Source: Barnesiella sp. An55
GTDB taxonomy: Bacteria; Bacteroidota; Bacteroidia; Bacteroidales; Barnesiellaceae
Direction of reading: 5' to 3'
Assembly (NCBI RefSeq): GCF_002161555.1
Contig: NZ_NFHZ01000014.1
Span: forward strand, 1-64,000
Length of the DNA stretch: 64,000 bases
Both the position numbers and the translations under genes were made by a program. The stretch's first letter is position 1. The number at the start of each line of letters is the position of its first letter. Below the pieces are notes generated by a model that saw nothing but the letters and a program-made list of their open reading frames with translations, searched no databases and was not told the origin of the DNA. Below, one piece after another: positions 25,778 through 35,509 of the stretch.

Positions 25778-27499
25778 ATGATAAGTAAATGGAATTACTT
25801 ACCCCTTACATCAGACGAACAGCAAATAGCCCGGAGATTAGAGGCCCGATACCCGCGGGTCCCCGCGCTCTGTAAACTACTCGCTCAACGAGGGGTAACT
25901 TCTGTCGCCGAAGCGGAGAAGTTTTTCAAACCCCAGCTTTCCGATCTCCATGATCCGTTCCTCATGCGAGATATGGAAAAAGCGGTAGTGAGGCTGAATC
26001 GCGCATTAGGGAGTAAAGAAAAGATTATGATTTATGGCGATTACGACGTGGACGGAACGACTGCCGTATCGCTGGTTTACAAGTTCTTACAGAATTTCTA
26101 CTCGGGGCTCGACTATTACATCCCCGATCGCTACGACGAGGGTTACGGCATATCGGACAAGAGCATCGACTATGCTGCCGAGAACGGCATCACGCTCATC
26201 ATCGCCCTCGACTGCGGTATCAAGGCCGTAGAGAAAATTGCCTATGCCAAGAGCAAGGGCATCGATTTCATCATCTGCGACCACCACATGCCCGACGACC
26301 AACTGCCCGAAGCTGTGGCTATTCTCAACCCCAAACTCGAGGGAGAGACCTATCCCTACAAACACCTGTCGGGGTGCGGCGTGGGCTACAAGTTCATGCA
26401 AGGTTTTGCCCTCAACAACGGCATCGATATTGCGGCCGACCTGGAACCACTGCTCGACCTGGTAGCCGTGAGCATCGCCTCGGACATCGTGCCCATCACC
26501 GGCGAGAACCGCATTCTGGCCTATCACGGGCTCAAACGGCTCAACTCCAACCCCAGCATGGGGTTACGGGGTATCCTGAAGGTATGTGGTCTCAACAACA
26601 AAAACATCACCATCAGCGACATCGTATTCAAAATAGGCCCCCGCATCAATGCCTCGGGGCGTATGCAATCGGGCAAAGAGGCAGTCGATCTGCTGGTAGC
26701 CAAGGATATGGCTGGTGCGCTCGAAAAGAGCCAAAACATCGACCAGTACAACGAGAACCGCAAGGAACTCGACAAGCGTATTACCGAGGAGGCCAGCAAG
26801 ATACTCGAGGAACATATCGACATCAACCACCGCAAATCGATTGTCATCTATAACAAGGATTGGCACAAAGGCATCATCGGTATCGTGGCTTCGCGTCTCA
26901 CCGAACTTTACTACCGCCCGGCCGTGGTACTCACCCTCTCCGACGGACTGGCCACTGGCTCGGCCCGCTCGGTACAGGGATTCGATATCTACAAGGCAGT
27001 AGAGTCGTGCCGCGACCTGCTCGAGAACTTCGGAGGCCACACCTATGCCGTGGGCCTCTCGATGAAAGAGGAGCACATCAAGGAGTTTACCGCCCGGTTC
27101 GAAGAGCATGTGGCCAAACACATTCTGCCCGAACAGATGGAGCCCCAAATCGATATCGACACCGAAATCGCCTTCAACGAAATCACCCCCGAATTCTTTG
27201 CCCTGCTCAAGCAGTTCAACCCCTTCGGGCCCGGCAACCAAAAGCCCATATTCAGCACACGACATGTGACCGACTATGGTACAAGCCGGCTCGTAGGCAA
27301 GAAAAACGAGCATGTGAAACTGGAACTGGTCGATAGCAAGTCGAAGAACATCATGAACGGCATCGCCTTCAACATGAGCCGCCATTTCGATCACATCAAG
27401 GCGGGCAAACCGTTTGACATCTGCTACACCATCGAGGAGAACACCCACAACAGCGGATCGATCCAGTTGTTTATCAAGGATATACGTCCTTCGGAATAA
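25778..27499 (+). CDS. recJ: Single-stranded-DNA-specific exonuclease RecJ
   Basis: A 573-residue 5'-3' exonuclease acting on single-stranded DNA in recombination and mismatch repair. The DHH-family motifs are YGDYDVDGTTA, the DCGIKA loop and ICDHHMP. The DHHA1 part shows GRMQSGKEAVDLL, HKGIIGIVASRL and the glycine-rich GGHTYAVG. A C-terminal OB-like domain ends the protein. Full length. It is followed by recQ in the same direction, a common pairing of functionally linked enzymes. Confidence 0.97.
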   Translation: MISKWNYLPLTSDEQQIARRLEARYPRVPALCKLLAQRGVTSVAEAEKFFKPQLSDLHDPFLMRDMEKAVVRLNRALGSKEKIMIYGDYDVDGTTAVSLVYKFLQNFYSGLDYYIPDRYDEGYGISDKSIDYAAENGITLIIALDCGIKAVEKIAYAKSKGIDFIICDHHMPDDQLPEAVAILNPKLEGETYPYKHLSGCGVGYKFMQGFALNNGIDIAADLEPLLDLVAVSIASDIVPITGENRILAYHGLKRLNSNPSMGLRGILKVCGLNNKNITISDIVFKIGPRINASGRMQSGKEAVDLLVAKDMAGALEKSQNIDQYNENRKELDKRITEEASKILEEHIDINHRKSIVIYNKDWHKGIIGIVASRLTELYYRPAVVLTLSDGLATGSARSVQGFDIYKAVESCRDLLENFGGHTYAVGLSMKEEHIKEFTARFEEHVAKHILPEQMEPQIDIDTEIAFNEITPEFFALLKQFNPFGPGNQKPIFSTRHVTDYGTSRLVGKKNEHVKLELVDSKSKNIMNGIAFNMSRHFDHIKAGKPFDICYTIEENTHNSGSIQLFIKDIRPSE

Positions 27500-27524
27500 T
27501 CAATAAGCTATCCAAAACCCATCA

Positions 27525-27555
27525 CATTTACCCACACCCAAGGTGTGGGTAAATG
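27525..27555 (+). terminator. Perfect inverted repeat after recJ
   Basis: A 14-bp perfect stem (CATTTACCCACACC at 27525-27538 with its complement at 27542-27555) and a 3-base loop. It lies 26 bases after the recJ stop, the right place for a terminator, but no T run follows, so a protein-binding site is also possible. Confidence 0.5.
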
Positions 27556-27675
27556 ATTTGTGCCACTCCGTTTCGAGACGGCAATCCAAAATCGCCACAA
27601 GACCAGCACTATCTTTTATAGCCTCCCCCTCTATATTTTCGAGGCGTTCGTATCATGGGATAAAAGATAAAATTG

Positions 27676-27683
27676 TATTTTTG
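27676..27683 (+). promoter_or_regulatory. -7 box for recQ
   Basis: TATTTTTG followed by C; predicted start of transcription about 16 bases before the ATG at 27706. Confidence 0.6.
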
Positions 27684-27705
27684 CAGCCGATTTTTCGGAT
27701 AAGGC

Positions 27706-29616
27706 ATGCACGAGATTATCTACGAAATATTGCACGAGTACTGGGGATACGACAAATTTCGCCCCATGCAAGAAGAGATCATCACCTCGCTGCTCGACGG
27801 CCACGACACACTCGGGCTCATGCCTACCGGCGGAGGCAAGTCGCTCACCTTCCAGGTACCCACACTCTGCCGCGAAGGGCTTTGCCTGGTTATTACCCCC
27901 CTCGTAGCCCTCATGAAAGACCAGGTGGACAACCTGCGTGCCCGGGGCATACGAGCCGCCTATATCCATGCCGGCATGTCGCGCCGCGAGATGGTTGTTA
28001 CCTTTGACAACTGCCTCTACGGACGATTCAAGTTTCTCTACATCTCGCCCGAGCGCATCGATACCGAACTATTCACCGCCCGCATCCAAGGCCTGTCGGT
28101 CTCGTTTATCGTTGTCGATGAAGCCCACTGTATCTCGCAATGGGGATATGACTTCCGGCCGGCCTATCTGAAAATCGCCCAGATACGGCACATTCTGCCT
28201 CACGTTCCCGTGCTGGCCCTCACCGCCACGGCAACACCCCGGGTCGCCGAAGATATACAGCAAAAACTCAACTTCCACGACGGGCGAGTATTCCGCACCC
28301 CCTTCACCCGCCCCAACCTCTCGTATGTCGTACGACAAGGCGAAGACAAGATGCAGCAACTGCTACGCATCCTCAACCGGGTACCCGGTAGCGCCATCGT
28401 CTATGTGCGCAACCGCAAACGCACCAAAGAGGTAGCTGAGATGTTGAGTCGTGCCGGACTTTCGGCCGACTACTACCACGCCGGACTGGGACAGGAGGAT
28501 AAAAACGAAAAACAACGCCGGTGGAAGGAGGACGAAATCCGGGTAATGGTATCGACAAACGCCTTTGGGATGGGTATCGACAAACCCGATGTGCGGGTTG
28601 TCGTGCACCTCGATATGCCCAACGCTCCCGAGGAGTACTTTCAAGAGGCCGGCCGTGCCGGTCGTGACGGGGCCCGCGCCTATGCCGTGCTGCTCTATGC
28701 CCGCCGCGACAAAGCCAATCTGCACAAGCGGCTCACCGAAGAATTCCCCGACAAAGAGTTTGTATTGAAAGTCTATGAACGGGTGAGCAACTTCCTCGAG
28801 ATAGCCCTCGGCTGCGGCATGGACTCGATCTTTGAGTTCAACCTGAAGCGCTTCTGCGCGACCTTCAACTACACGGCTACCCCGGTATTGAGTGCGTTGA
28901 AGATTCTCACCATATCGGGCTACATCGAATTTATCGAAGAGACCGATTCACTATCACGGGTCATGATACTGGTACACAAGGAGGAGCTCTACAACCTGCG
29001 CGACTGCGACCCGCAGACCGATTGCGTGCTGCAATCTCTGCTGCGTTCCTACACCGGACTCTTTGCCGACTATACCCACATCCACGAAGAGCTGCTCGCC
29101 CAACGGTCGGGGATGACTCAACAAGAAGTCTATGAGGCCCTGCTCAAACTGAACCGGATGCATGTACTCCACTACATCCCCCGGCGGCGTACCCCCTACA
29201 TCGTATATACCCGTGAACGGATGGAGCCCCGTTATGTGCAAATTACCCACGAAGCCTACGAAGAGCGACGCCAACGCATGGCCGACCGCATCGAGAGCAT
29301 GATTACCTATGCCACCTCGACCCGCTGCCGCCAACAGATGCTGCTCGAATACTTCGGCGAAAAAAGCGACGACTACACCTGCGGCTGTTGCGACAACTGC
29401 ATCGAACGCAAAAAACGCGAACAGGCGACCGCACAAGACCCGGCCCAAATAGCCCGGGCCATACAGCAATTCATCGGCAACGGCATCGTGAGCCGCAACC
29501 AGATTACTGCCTCGCTCCCCTATCCCGAGGACGAGGTAATCGAAGCCCTGCGCTTCTTGCGCGATGAAGGTTTCGTCGTCAGCGAAGACGATATCCACTA
29601 TACGAACAAAACATAA
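27706..29616 (+). CDS. recQ: ATP-dependent DNA helicase RecQ
   Basis: A 636-residue superfamily 2 3'-5' helicase. It shows motif 0 (WGYDKFRPMQEEII), Walker A TGGGKSLTFQVP, the DEAH box VVDEAHCISQWG, motif III LALTATATP and motif VI FQEAGRAGRDG. A zinc-binding region follows near residues 545-570 (TRCRQQMLLEYFGE and YTCGCCDNC). The RQC-like part is followed only by a short winged-helix-like tail; no HRDC domain is evident. With RecJ it can process stalled forks and breaks. Confidence 0.93.
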   Translation: MHEIIYEILHEYWGYDKFRPMQEEIITSLLDGHDTLGLMPTGGGKSLTFQVPTLCREGLCLVITPLVALMKDQVDNLRARGIRAAYIHAGMSRREMVVTFDNCLYGRFKFLYISPERIDTELFTARIQGLSVSFIVVDEAHCISQWGYDFRPAYLKIAQIRHILPHVPVLALTATATPRVAEDIQQKLNFHDGRVFRTPFTRPNLSYVVRQGEDKMQQLLRILNRVPGSAIVYVRNRKRTKEVAEMLSRAGLSADYYHAGLGQEDKNEKQRRWKEDEIRVMVSTNAFGMGIDKPDVRVVVHLDMPNAPEEYFQEAGRAGRDGARAYAVLLYARRDKANLHKRLTEEFPDKEFVLKVYERVSNFLEIALGCGMDSIFEFNLKRFCATFNYTATPVLSALKILTISGYIEFIEETDSLSRVMILVHKEELYNLRDCDPQTDCVLQSLLRSYTGLFADYTHIHEELLAQRSGMTQQEVYEALLKLNRMHVLHYIPRRRTPYIVYTRERMEPRYVQITHEAYEERRQRMADRIESMITYATSTRCRQQMLLEYFGEKSDDYTCGCCDNCIERKKREQATAQDPAQIARAIQQFIGNGIVSRNQITASLPYPEDEVIEALRFLRDEGFVVSEDDIHYTNKT

Positions 29617-29676
29617 AAAGATAAGGAAAAAGATTTTATAGGTATTTAGGTATTAACAAAGTAAGGTATTAAGAAA

Positions 29677-30042
29677 ATGATTAAAGGTTTTTGCTACATC
29701 ATGCTCTTCTATGTATTGGGAGAGATGGTAAGCCTGCTCATCGGGAAACTCATCCCCGGCAGCGTGTGCGGCATGATACTGCTGTTCCTGGCACTCACCC
29801 TCAGATGGATACGTCCGCGCGACGTCGATAAGGCCGCCTCGGCACTCACCCGCAACATGGCTCTCTTTTTTGTCCCGGCCAGTATCGGACTCATGCACGA
29901 ATACAAGATACTCATGAGCAACTGGGTTGTACTGCTCACCGTGTCGGTAGTCACCACGCTGCTGGTTATCGTTGTTGTGGGACTTACCGAAGAGCACCTC
30001 GACCGCAAACTATCGCGCAGGAAAGGAGGAGTTGAACAATGA
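29677..30042 (+). CDS. lrgA: CidA/LrgA family membrane protein
   Basis: A 121-residue protein with four hydrophobic segments. The sequence GKLIPGSVCGMILLFLALTLRWI and LFFVPASIGLM are the conserved CidA/LrgA signature. These holin-like proteins act with LrgB in murein hydrolase control or, as more recently found, in pyruvate and organic acid export. It overlaps lrgB by four bases (ATGA), so the two are translationally coupled. Confidence 0.92.
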   Translation: MIKGFCYIMLFYVLGEMVSLLIGKLIPGSVCGMILLFLALTLRWIRPRDVDKAASALTRNMALFFVPASIGLMHEYKILMSNWVVLLTVSVVTTLLVIVVVGLTEEHLDRKLSRRKGGVEQ

Positions 30043-30731
30043 ATACCATCTTCTCCTCCACCCCCTTCATCCTCCTGCTGGTCCTGGGCAGCTACCTGGC
30101 CGGATGCAAACTGCAACAGAAGAAACACATCGCCATCTTCCACCCGCTGCTGGTAGCCATGGTGCTTATCATCGGGCTCCTCACCCTGCTCGATATCGAC
30201 TACGACACCTTCTGTGCCGGCAGCAGTTTCATCAGCTTCCTGCTGGGGCCCTCGGTCGTAGCACTGGGCTATGCCCTCTATGAACAGATTGAGCAGATAC
30301 GAGGCAAAGAGATACCCGTGCTCACCGCCGTCTTTGCCGGTGGCATCGTGGGTATCGTGAGCGTCATCGCCATCTGCCGCATCATGGGAGTCGATGAGGC
30401 CATCACCTCGTCGCTGCAACCCAAATCGGTGACGATACCCATCGCCATCTCCCTCTCGGAGCACTCGCACGGCATCCCCTCGCTCACGGCCGTCATCGTG
30501 TTCGGCTGCGGATTACTGGGCGGAATCATCGGCCCGGCCGTACTCGACCGCTGTCACGTCAACAGCCGGGTAGCCCGCGGACTCGCTTTGGGTTCGGCAG
30601 CTCACGGACTGGGTACCGCCCGTGCCATCGAACTGGGTGCTGTCGAAGGAGCCATCAGTGGCCTGGCTATCGGCCTGATGGGGGTCATCACCTCGCTGCT
30701 TATCCCTTTATGCGAGAGCATCATGCGTTAA
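30039..30731 (+). CDS. lrgB: LrgB family protein
   Basis: A 230-residue inner-membrane protein with about seven hydrophobic segments. The family core is SLQPKSVTIPIAISLSEH, then GIIGPAVLDRCHV and ALGSAAHGLGTARAIELG. It is the partner of LrgA/CidA. The start ATG lies inside the lrgA stop. Full length. Confidence 0.93.
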   Translation: MNTIFSSTPFILLLVLGSYLAGCKLQQKKHIAIFHPLLVAMVLIIGLLTLLDIDYDTFCAGSSFISFLLGPSVVALGYALYEQIEQIRGKEIPVLTAVFAGGIVGIVSVIAICRIMGVDEAITSSLQPKSVTIPIAISLSEHSHGIPSLTAVIVFGCGLLGGIIGPAVLDRCHVNSRVARGLALGSAAHGLGTARAIELGAVEGAISGLAIGLMGVITSLLIPLCESIMR

Positions 30732-30756
30732 CGACCGAATCTCCCGAGAGATAAAC

Positions 30757-30800
30757 CTGGGCTCCTGAGACAAAATTAAATACAATAATTTTGGGCCCAG
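30757..30800 (+). terminator. Two-part hairpin after lrgB
   Basis: CTGGGC (30757-30762) pairs with GCCCAG (30795-30800), and inside it AAAATTA (30772-30778) pairs with TAATTTT (30786-30792). It may end the lrgAB message, although no T run follows. Confidence 0.35.
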
Positions 30801-30803
30801 CCC

Positions 30804-30834
30804 TTGTATATTACGATAAAAACACATATCTTTG
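30804..30834 (+). promoter_or_regulatory. Promoter of the tRNA-Lys gene
   Basis: TTG at 30804-30806, a 20-base spacer, then TATCTTTG (30827-30834) followed by C: both boxes match the Bacteroidota consensus. Predicted transcription start near 30841, about 24 bases before the tRNA. Confidence 0.7.
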
Positions 30835-30864
30835 CAACGCTTTTAACAAAAAGCACCAAGGTTA

Positions 30865-30937
30865 GATTCGCTAGCTCAGCTGGTAGAGCACAACACTTTT
30901 AATGTTGGGGTCCTGGGTTCGAGCCCCAGGCGGATCA
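30865..30937 (+). tRNA. tRNA-Lys (anticodon TTT)
   Basis: A 73-base cloverleaf. The acceptor GATTCGC pairs with GCGGATC; the D-loop (AGCTGGTAGA) and the T-arm (GGTTCGAGCCC) are standard. The anticodon loop CTTTTAA reads TTT. The CCA end is not encoded (ACCG follows). Own promoter and terminator. Confidence 0.96.
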
Positions 30938-30940
30938 CCG

Positions 30941-30983
30941 AAAAAAGAAGAGGCTACTTCAATGAGATAGCCTCTTCTTTTTT
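30941..30983. terminator. Bidirectional terminator of tRNA-Lys and the polysaccharide operon
   Basis: A perfect 16-bp stem (30941-30956 with 30968-30983) that begins with a run of A and ends with a run of T. It serves the tRNA on the plus strand and the wbuC end of the polysaccharide operon on the minus strand. Confidence 0.88.
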
Positions 30984-31019
30984 GCGTGTGGGGGCCTTGG
31001 GAATTAGCCCTCCTGTTAC

Positions 31020-31412
31020 CTACTCCAATATATCGCCGGGAGCAAGCGGGGTATAGGGACCGTCTTTCACCTCGAATATGACAGTACCGCTGCACAGCAC
31101 CTCGATGGTGTGCCACTGTCCACGGGGAATATTCACGCCATAGGCACCCTTCGTGGGATCGAGTTCATAGTGAGCCGTCACCTGGCGGTCGGCATTGTAA
31201 AAATCGACATTGAGCCGACCGCGCAGCACGATGTAAGTCTCGGCTGTGTGGGTGTGGCGATGTATGGGTAGCACGGTACCCGGCTCGAGCGCGTTGAGCA
31301 ACCGCTGCGAAGGGGCATCGAGCGTCTCGTGAAAATTATAATTCATGCGCAGCCGAGGGCTGGCTTGAGCCTCGGCCGTCACCCGGTCGAGCAGTTTTTC
31401 GTCAATCAACAT
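31020..31412 (-). CDS. wbuC: WbuC family cupin protein
   Basis: A 130-residue cupin-fold metalloprotein. It shows the WbuC pattern MNYNFHETLDAPSQRLLNALEPGT and the metal-binding cupin motif PIHRHTHTAETYIVLRGRL, then WHTIEVL. WbuC proteins are found at the end of polysaccharide loci that make N-acetyl-L-fucosamine, which fits this locus exactly; their reaction is not established. Last gene of the operon, 4 bases after the GT2 gene. Confidence 0.88.
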   Translation of the reverse strand: MLIDEKLLDRVTAEAQASPRLRMNYNFHETLDAPSQRLLNALEPGTVLPIHRHTHTAETYIVLRGRLNVDFYNADRQVTAHYELDPTKGAYGVNIPRGQWHTIEVLCSGTVIFEVKDGPYTPLAPGDILE

Positions 31413-31416
31413 CTTT

Positions 31417-32157
31417 TTATACTTTTATTTCAAACAACTTAAAAAAGTATCGCGACAATACGATAAACAGATTGGTGCGAATACCGTTTTGCTTGCAGAT
31501 TCTCAAAATCTCCTTATTCAGGATATATTTCGATTTCAATCCTCTCGTACTTATCCCTCCCGTACGCATCTTCACAAATACCTTTTCGATGTACCGATAG
31601 CGCATGGGCGACGAAAAGAAGCGCACAAACAGGTCAAAATCGGAAGCTATCTGATAGGAGACGTTGTACTTACCGTATTGCTCATAAAACGCTCTCTTGA
31701 CATAAAAGCTGGGGTGCGCCGGCGAAAGCCCCATTATCATACGCGACGGCTTAAATATTTTTGACGAGTAGTACCTGATAATTTTCTGGGGATTGGAGGG
31801 CGAGATAAAGGCCACATCGCCATAAACGGCATCGATAGTGCCATCGAACTCGCCGGCAATCATCGAGACAATGTGATTATCGGGGAAATAATCGTCGGAG
31901 TTAAGTATGCCTACAATATCGCCGGTAGCCCGCTCGATTCCTTTGTTCATGGCATCGTATATGCCTTGGTCGGGTTCGGAAACGACTACCGAGATGCGAT
32001 CTCGGTACTCATCGATAATGGCCAGCGTGGCATCGGTACTCTGCCCATCGACTATTATATACTCTATGTTGTCGTAGTCTTGCGACAGCACGCTTTCGAT
32101 TGCATCGCGCAAGGTCGCCCCACTGTTATAAGTCACTGTAACAATGGAGACCTTCAT
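31417..32157 (-). CDS. Glycosyltransferase family 2
   Basis: A 246-residue GT-A glycosyltransferase. Start chosen at MKVSIVTVTYNSG, the usual first strand; an ATG 15 codons earlier would overlap the 2-epimerase gene. Nucleotide-sugar site: IIVDGQSTD and the DXD-like GILNSDDYFP. The C-terminal KMRTGGIS is common in GT2 enzymes of polysaccharide loci. It adds a sugar to the lipid-linked repeat unit; donor and acceptor unknown. Lower GC than the flanking housekeeping genes. Confidence 0.88.
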   Translation of the reverse strand: MKVSIVTVTYNSGATLRDAIESVLSQDYDNIEYIIVDGQSTDATLAIIDEYRDRISVVVSEPDQGIYDAMNKGIERATGDIVGILNSDDYFPDNHIVSMIAGEFDGTIDAVYGDVAFISPSNPQKIIRYYSSKIFKPSRMIMGLSPAHPSFYVKRAFYEQYGKYNVSYQIASDFDLFVRFFSSPMRYRYIEKVFVKMRTGGISTRGLKSKYILNKEILRICKQNGIRTNLFIVLSRYFFKLFEIKV

Positions 32158-32173
32158 CGTGTTTTTCACTGAA

Positions 32174-33304
32174 TTATTCGCCCCAGACAACTCGTTTGAC
32201 ATAATCGGTATAGGATAGAATAATTCGTACTACTTTATCGCTCACATTGGGTATTGAATAATCGGCTACCGGACGGAAATTGCGTTGCTCGAGATTCTGA
32301 TTCTGCAACTCGGCCAATCCCTGCATCACCCGATCGGGGTTGAGACCGACCATCATGACCGCGGCCTCTTCCATGGCTTCGGGACGCTCGTGGGCCTCGC
32401 GTATGTTCAAGGCTCTGAAGTTGAGTATCGACGACTCCTCGCTGATGGTTCCGCTGTCGGAGATAACGGCTCGTGCATTGAGCTGCAGCTTGTTATAGTC
32501 GCTCAATCCCATGGGTTTCATCAACCGGATGAGGGGGTCGAACTCGACTCCCGTCTCCTCGATTTTCTTGCGGGTACGGGGATGGGTCGAAACGATAACG
32601 GGATAGCCATATTCCCGGGCAATGCCATTCAGTATGGCGACCAAATTGCCGAAGTTCCGCTCGCTCGATATATTCTCTTCGCGATGAGCCGACACCACAA
32701 AATAGCGGTCGCGCTCCAAACCCAGGGTATCGAGTATGGTCGATGCCTCGATTTTGGGCCGATACTGGTTGAGCACCTCATACATGGGACTCCCGGTTTT
32801 GATCACACGATCGGCAGGGATGCCCTCGTGCAACAGATACTCACGAGCTATACTGCTGTAAGTCATATTGATGTCGGAGATGTGATCGACAATCTTGCGA
32901 TTGCTCTCCTCGGGGACCCGCTGGTCGAAACAACGGTTGCCGGCCTCCATGTGGAAGATGGGGATATGACGTTTCTTGGCGGCAATGGCACACAGGCACG
33001 AATTGGTATCGCCCAATACCAGGAAGGCATCGGGACGCTCCTGCTCGAGCACGGGGTCGATATTGATCAAGATCTGCCCCGCTGTCGAGGTGGCGTTGTT
33101 GCCTGCGGCATGGAGGAAGTAGTCGGGTTTGCGCAACCCCAGATCCTGGAAAAATATTTCGTTGAGTTCGTAGTCGTAATTCTGACCGGTATGCACCAGC
33201 ACATGTTCTATGGCAGGACTGGCATCGAGTTTCTGCAACACACACGCAAGCCGAATGATTTCGGGTCGTGTGCCCACCACAGTAAGGACTTTCAAAAGTT
33301 TCAT
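32174..33304 (-). CDS. capG: UDP-N-acetylglucosamine 2-epimerase family (CapG/FnlC type)
   Basis: A 376-residue non-hydrolysing 2-epimerase. The motifs are [45 protein letters not shown] and [10 protein letters not shown]. The [12 protein letters not shown] form is that of FnlC/WbjD/CapG, which converts UDP-N-acetyl-L-pneumosamine or talosamine to UDP-N-acetyl-L-fucosamine, rather than of plain WecB. The neighbours capE and capF supply the two earlier steps, which supports this. It follows capF after 29 bases. Confidence 0.9.
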   Translation of the reverse strand: MKLLKVLTVVGTRPEIIRLACVLQKLDASPAIEHVLVHTGQNYDYELNEIFFQDLGLRKPDYFLHAAGNNATSTAGQILINIDPVLEQERPDAFLVLGDTNSCLCAIAAKKRHIPIFHMEAGNRCFDQRVPEESNRKIVDHISDINMTYSSIAREYLLHEGIPADRVIKTGSPMYEVLNQYRPKIEASTILDTLGLERDRYFVVSAHREENISSERNFGNLVAILNGIAREYGYPVIVSTHPRTRKKIEETGVEFDPLIRLMKPMGLSDYNKLQLNARAVISDSGTISEESSILNFRALNIREAHERPEAMEEAAVMMVGLNPDRVMQGLAELQNQNLEQRNFRPVADYSIPNVSDKVVRIILSYTDYVKRVVWGE

Positions 33305-33333
33305 GATCTTGTTCTTGAGTTATTTCATGGTTC

Positions 33334-34470
33334 TTATTCAACCGGTTCGAAGTAAGTATCGCCATCGTTGGGGTCGTACCATTCGTTGATCCAAAACTGA
33401 GCGTACAGAATTTCGTTGCCGATATTCGATATGTTGTGTGTGTACCATACCGGCATATCGACATATGCCGGATGGTCACCGTCGAGATAATAGTTGAGTA
33501 TTTCGTCGGTACCTACCTTGCGAAGCTGGATGCGGGCTTTCCCTTTAATGACGACAAAACGCTCCATCTTGCGAGTGTGGTAATGGTTGCCCCGAGTCAC
33601 ACCGGGTACCGTGGTCGAGAAGCTCACCTGTCCTCCGACGCCCATCTTCACCGTCTCGACAAAACTGCCTCGGGCATCGGTGTGTTGCACCAGTTGTACC
33701 GGGAAGTGATGTGCCATATCGATGTAACTGCGGAAAGTATTGAACAAATTCCACTCGTGACGACTGGACAACGATGGAACAATGCCCTGCTCGAGATAGA
33801 GGCTCTTGTATTGCCCGAAACGCTCGAGCACTTCGCTCACCTTCATGACAAAGTCGAACGGTACCTCGTCGCGCTCGACCTGCGGCTCAAGGGCTACGGC
33901 ATGACGACGTATCTGCTTAACGATATGCTCACAAAGACTACCTACATAGATAAGGTGCACTGCACTGTCCTGCATCACCACAGGCTCTTCGCCATGGGTG
34001 AGTTTATGGGCAAAGGTGGCAATAAACGAATTGTAGTTGGGACGGCCAAAGGGACCAAAGACATTGGGCACCACCATGCCGGTGAACGAGGCTCCGCTGC
34101 GACGAGCCCACTCCTCGAACATCTGTCGGCCATCGCGCTTGCTGCGGCCATACTCGTTGTCGCGTTCCTCCTGTGTGCTCGACGAAAAAAGCACATAGGG
34201 ACGTGCTCCTGTCGCTTCCATGGCCTCCACAAGTTGGCGCACCAGCCCAACGTTGGTCTCATAGAGCACCTGAGCATCGGGGTGACGGTTGACGGCAGCC
34301 AAATGTACAATCGCATCGCACGACTGCACAAACGACTCCAGTCGTTCACGGTCAGCAAAAAAAGAGTCTTCAAACGGCACCCGCTCAAACTCATCGGGAT
34401 AAAGGCCCAACGTGTTGTACAAGTGTGTACCTACGAATCCGGACTGGCCGGTAACTCCTATTCGTATCAT
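33334..34470 (-). CDS. capF: Bifunctional reductase/epimerase CapF (FnlB) for UDP-L-FucNAc synthesis
   Basis: A 378-residue two-domain protein. Residues 1-about 245 are a short-chain reductase (VTGQSGFVGTHL, the DAIVHLAAVNRH strand, EYGRSKRDG). Residues about 255-378 are a cupin (HTDARGSFVET, GVTRGNHYHTRKMERFVVIKG, PVWYTHNISN). This is the CapF layout in which the cupin 3-epimerises and the N-domain reduces the 4-keto sugar with NADPH. It starts 12 bases after the capE stop. Confidence 0.93.
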   Translation of the reverse strand: MIRIGVTGQSGFVGTHLYNTLGLYPDEFERVPFEDSFFADRERLESFVQSCDAIVHLAAVNRHPDAQVLYETNVGLVRQLVEAMEATGARPYVLFSSSTQEERDNEYGRSKRDGRQMFEEWARRSGASFTGMVVPNVFGPFGRPNYNSFIATFAHKLTHGEEPVVMQDSAVHLIYVGSLCEHIVKQIRRHAVALEPQVERDEVPFDFVMKVSEVLERFGQYKSLYLEQGIVPSLSSRHEWNLFNTFRSYIDMAHHFPVQLVQHTDARGSFVETVKMGVGGQVSFSTTVPGVTRGNHYHTRKMERFVVIKGKARIQLRKVGTDEILNYYLDGDHPAYVDMPVWYTHNISNIGNEILYAQFWINEWYDPNDGDTYFEPVE

Positions 34471-34482
34471 CTCCCCCTCGCT

Positions 34483-35505
34483 TTACTTCAGATTCAAATC
34501 CTCGCGTACCATGTCGAGTTTGAGCAACAGCTGTTTCATCTCCTCGACATCGAGCCGATGTGTATTGTGCGAATGGTAGTCTTCGATCTGCGAAATCGTT
34601 TCATTTCCCTCGATAAAATATTTATCGTAGTTGAGGTCACGACTGTCGCAGGGAATACGGAAGTAATTGCCCATATCCACCGCGCGCGCCATCTCCTCGC
34701 GGGTAACCAGCGTCTCGTACAATTTCTCGCCATGGCGAGTCCCGATAACCTTCACCGGGGTATCCTTGCCATAGAGTTGTTTCAAGGCAGTAGCCAAAGT
34801 CTCCAGCGTTGCAGCCGGCGCTTTCTGCACAAACAAATCGCCGTTTTGGCCATGCTCAAAAGCATAGAGTACCAGATCAACCGCATCGTCGAGCGTCATC
34901 ATGAAGCGCGTCATGTGGGGATCGGTAATCGTTATCACGGCATCGTTTTTCATCTGGTCTATCCACAAGGGGATGACCGAGCCACGGCTCGCCATCACGT
35001 TACCGTAGCGCGTACAACAAATCGTGGTTGTGGCCGAGTCGCCCAACTGGCGGCCTTTGGCAATGGCCACCTTCTCCATCATGGCCTTGCTTATTCCCAT
35101 GGCATTGATGGGATAGGCCGCCTTGTCGGTCGAGAGTACCACGACATTCTTCACCCCATGCTCGATAGCCGAATCGAGCACATTTTCGGTGCCCAGCACA
35201 TTGGTGCGCACAGCCTGCATAGGGAAGAACTCGCACGAGGGAACCTGTTTCAAGGCCGCAGCCGAAAATACATAATCGACCCCGGTCATGGCCCCATCGA
35301 TACTGCGTTTGTCGCGCACATCGCCAATATAGAATTTCACCTTGGGATTTTGCAGTCGATGGCGCATATCGTCCTGCTTCTTCTCATCGCGACTGAATAT
35401 GCGAATCTCGCGCACGTCGCTATCCAGAAAGCGCCGCAAAACGGCATTGCCAAACGAACCGGTTCCTCCGGTAATGAGCAATATTTTATCTTTAAAAATC
35501 GACAT
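34483..35505 (-). CDS. capE: UDP-GlcNAc 4,6-dehydratase/5-epimerase CapE (FnlA)
   Basis: A 340-residue extended short-chain dehydrogenase. NAD-binding motif TGGTGSFGNAVLRRF at the N-terminus, SRDEKKQDDMR, the loop ALKQVPSCEFFP and the catalytic STDKAAYPINAMGISKAM, in which this subfamily replaces the usual YxxxK. It makes UDP-4-keto-6-deoxy sugar from UDP-GlcNAc, the first step toward UDP-N-acetyl-L-fucosamine. First of the three nucleotide-sugar genes. Confidence 0.94.
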   Translation of the reverse strand: MSIFKDKILLITGGTGSFGNAVLRRFLDSDVREIRIFSRDEKKQDDMRHRLQNPKVKFYIGDVRDKRSIDGAMTGVDYVFSAAALKQVPSCEFFPMQAVRTNVLGTENVLDSAIEHGVKNVVVLSTDKAAYPINAMGISKAMMEKVAIAKGRQLGDSATTTICCTRYGNVMASRGSVIPLWIDQMKNDAVITITDPHMTRFMMTLDDAVDLVLYAFEHGQNGDLFVQKAPAATLETLATALKQLYGKDTPVKVIGTRHGEKLYETLVTREEMARAVDMGNYFRIPCDSRDLNYDKYFIEGNETISQIEDYHSHNTHRLDVEEMKQLLLKLDMVREDLNLK

Positions 35506-35509
35506 AATG

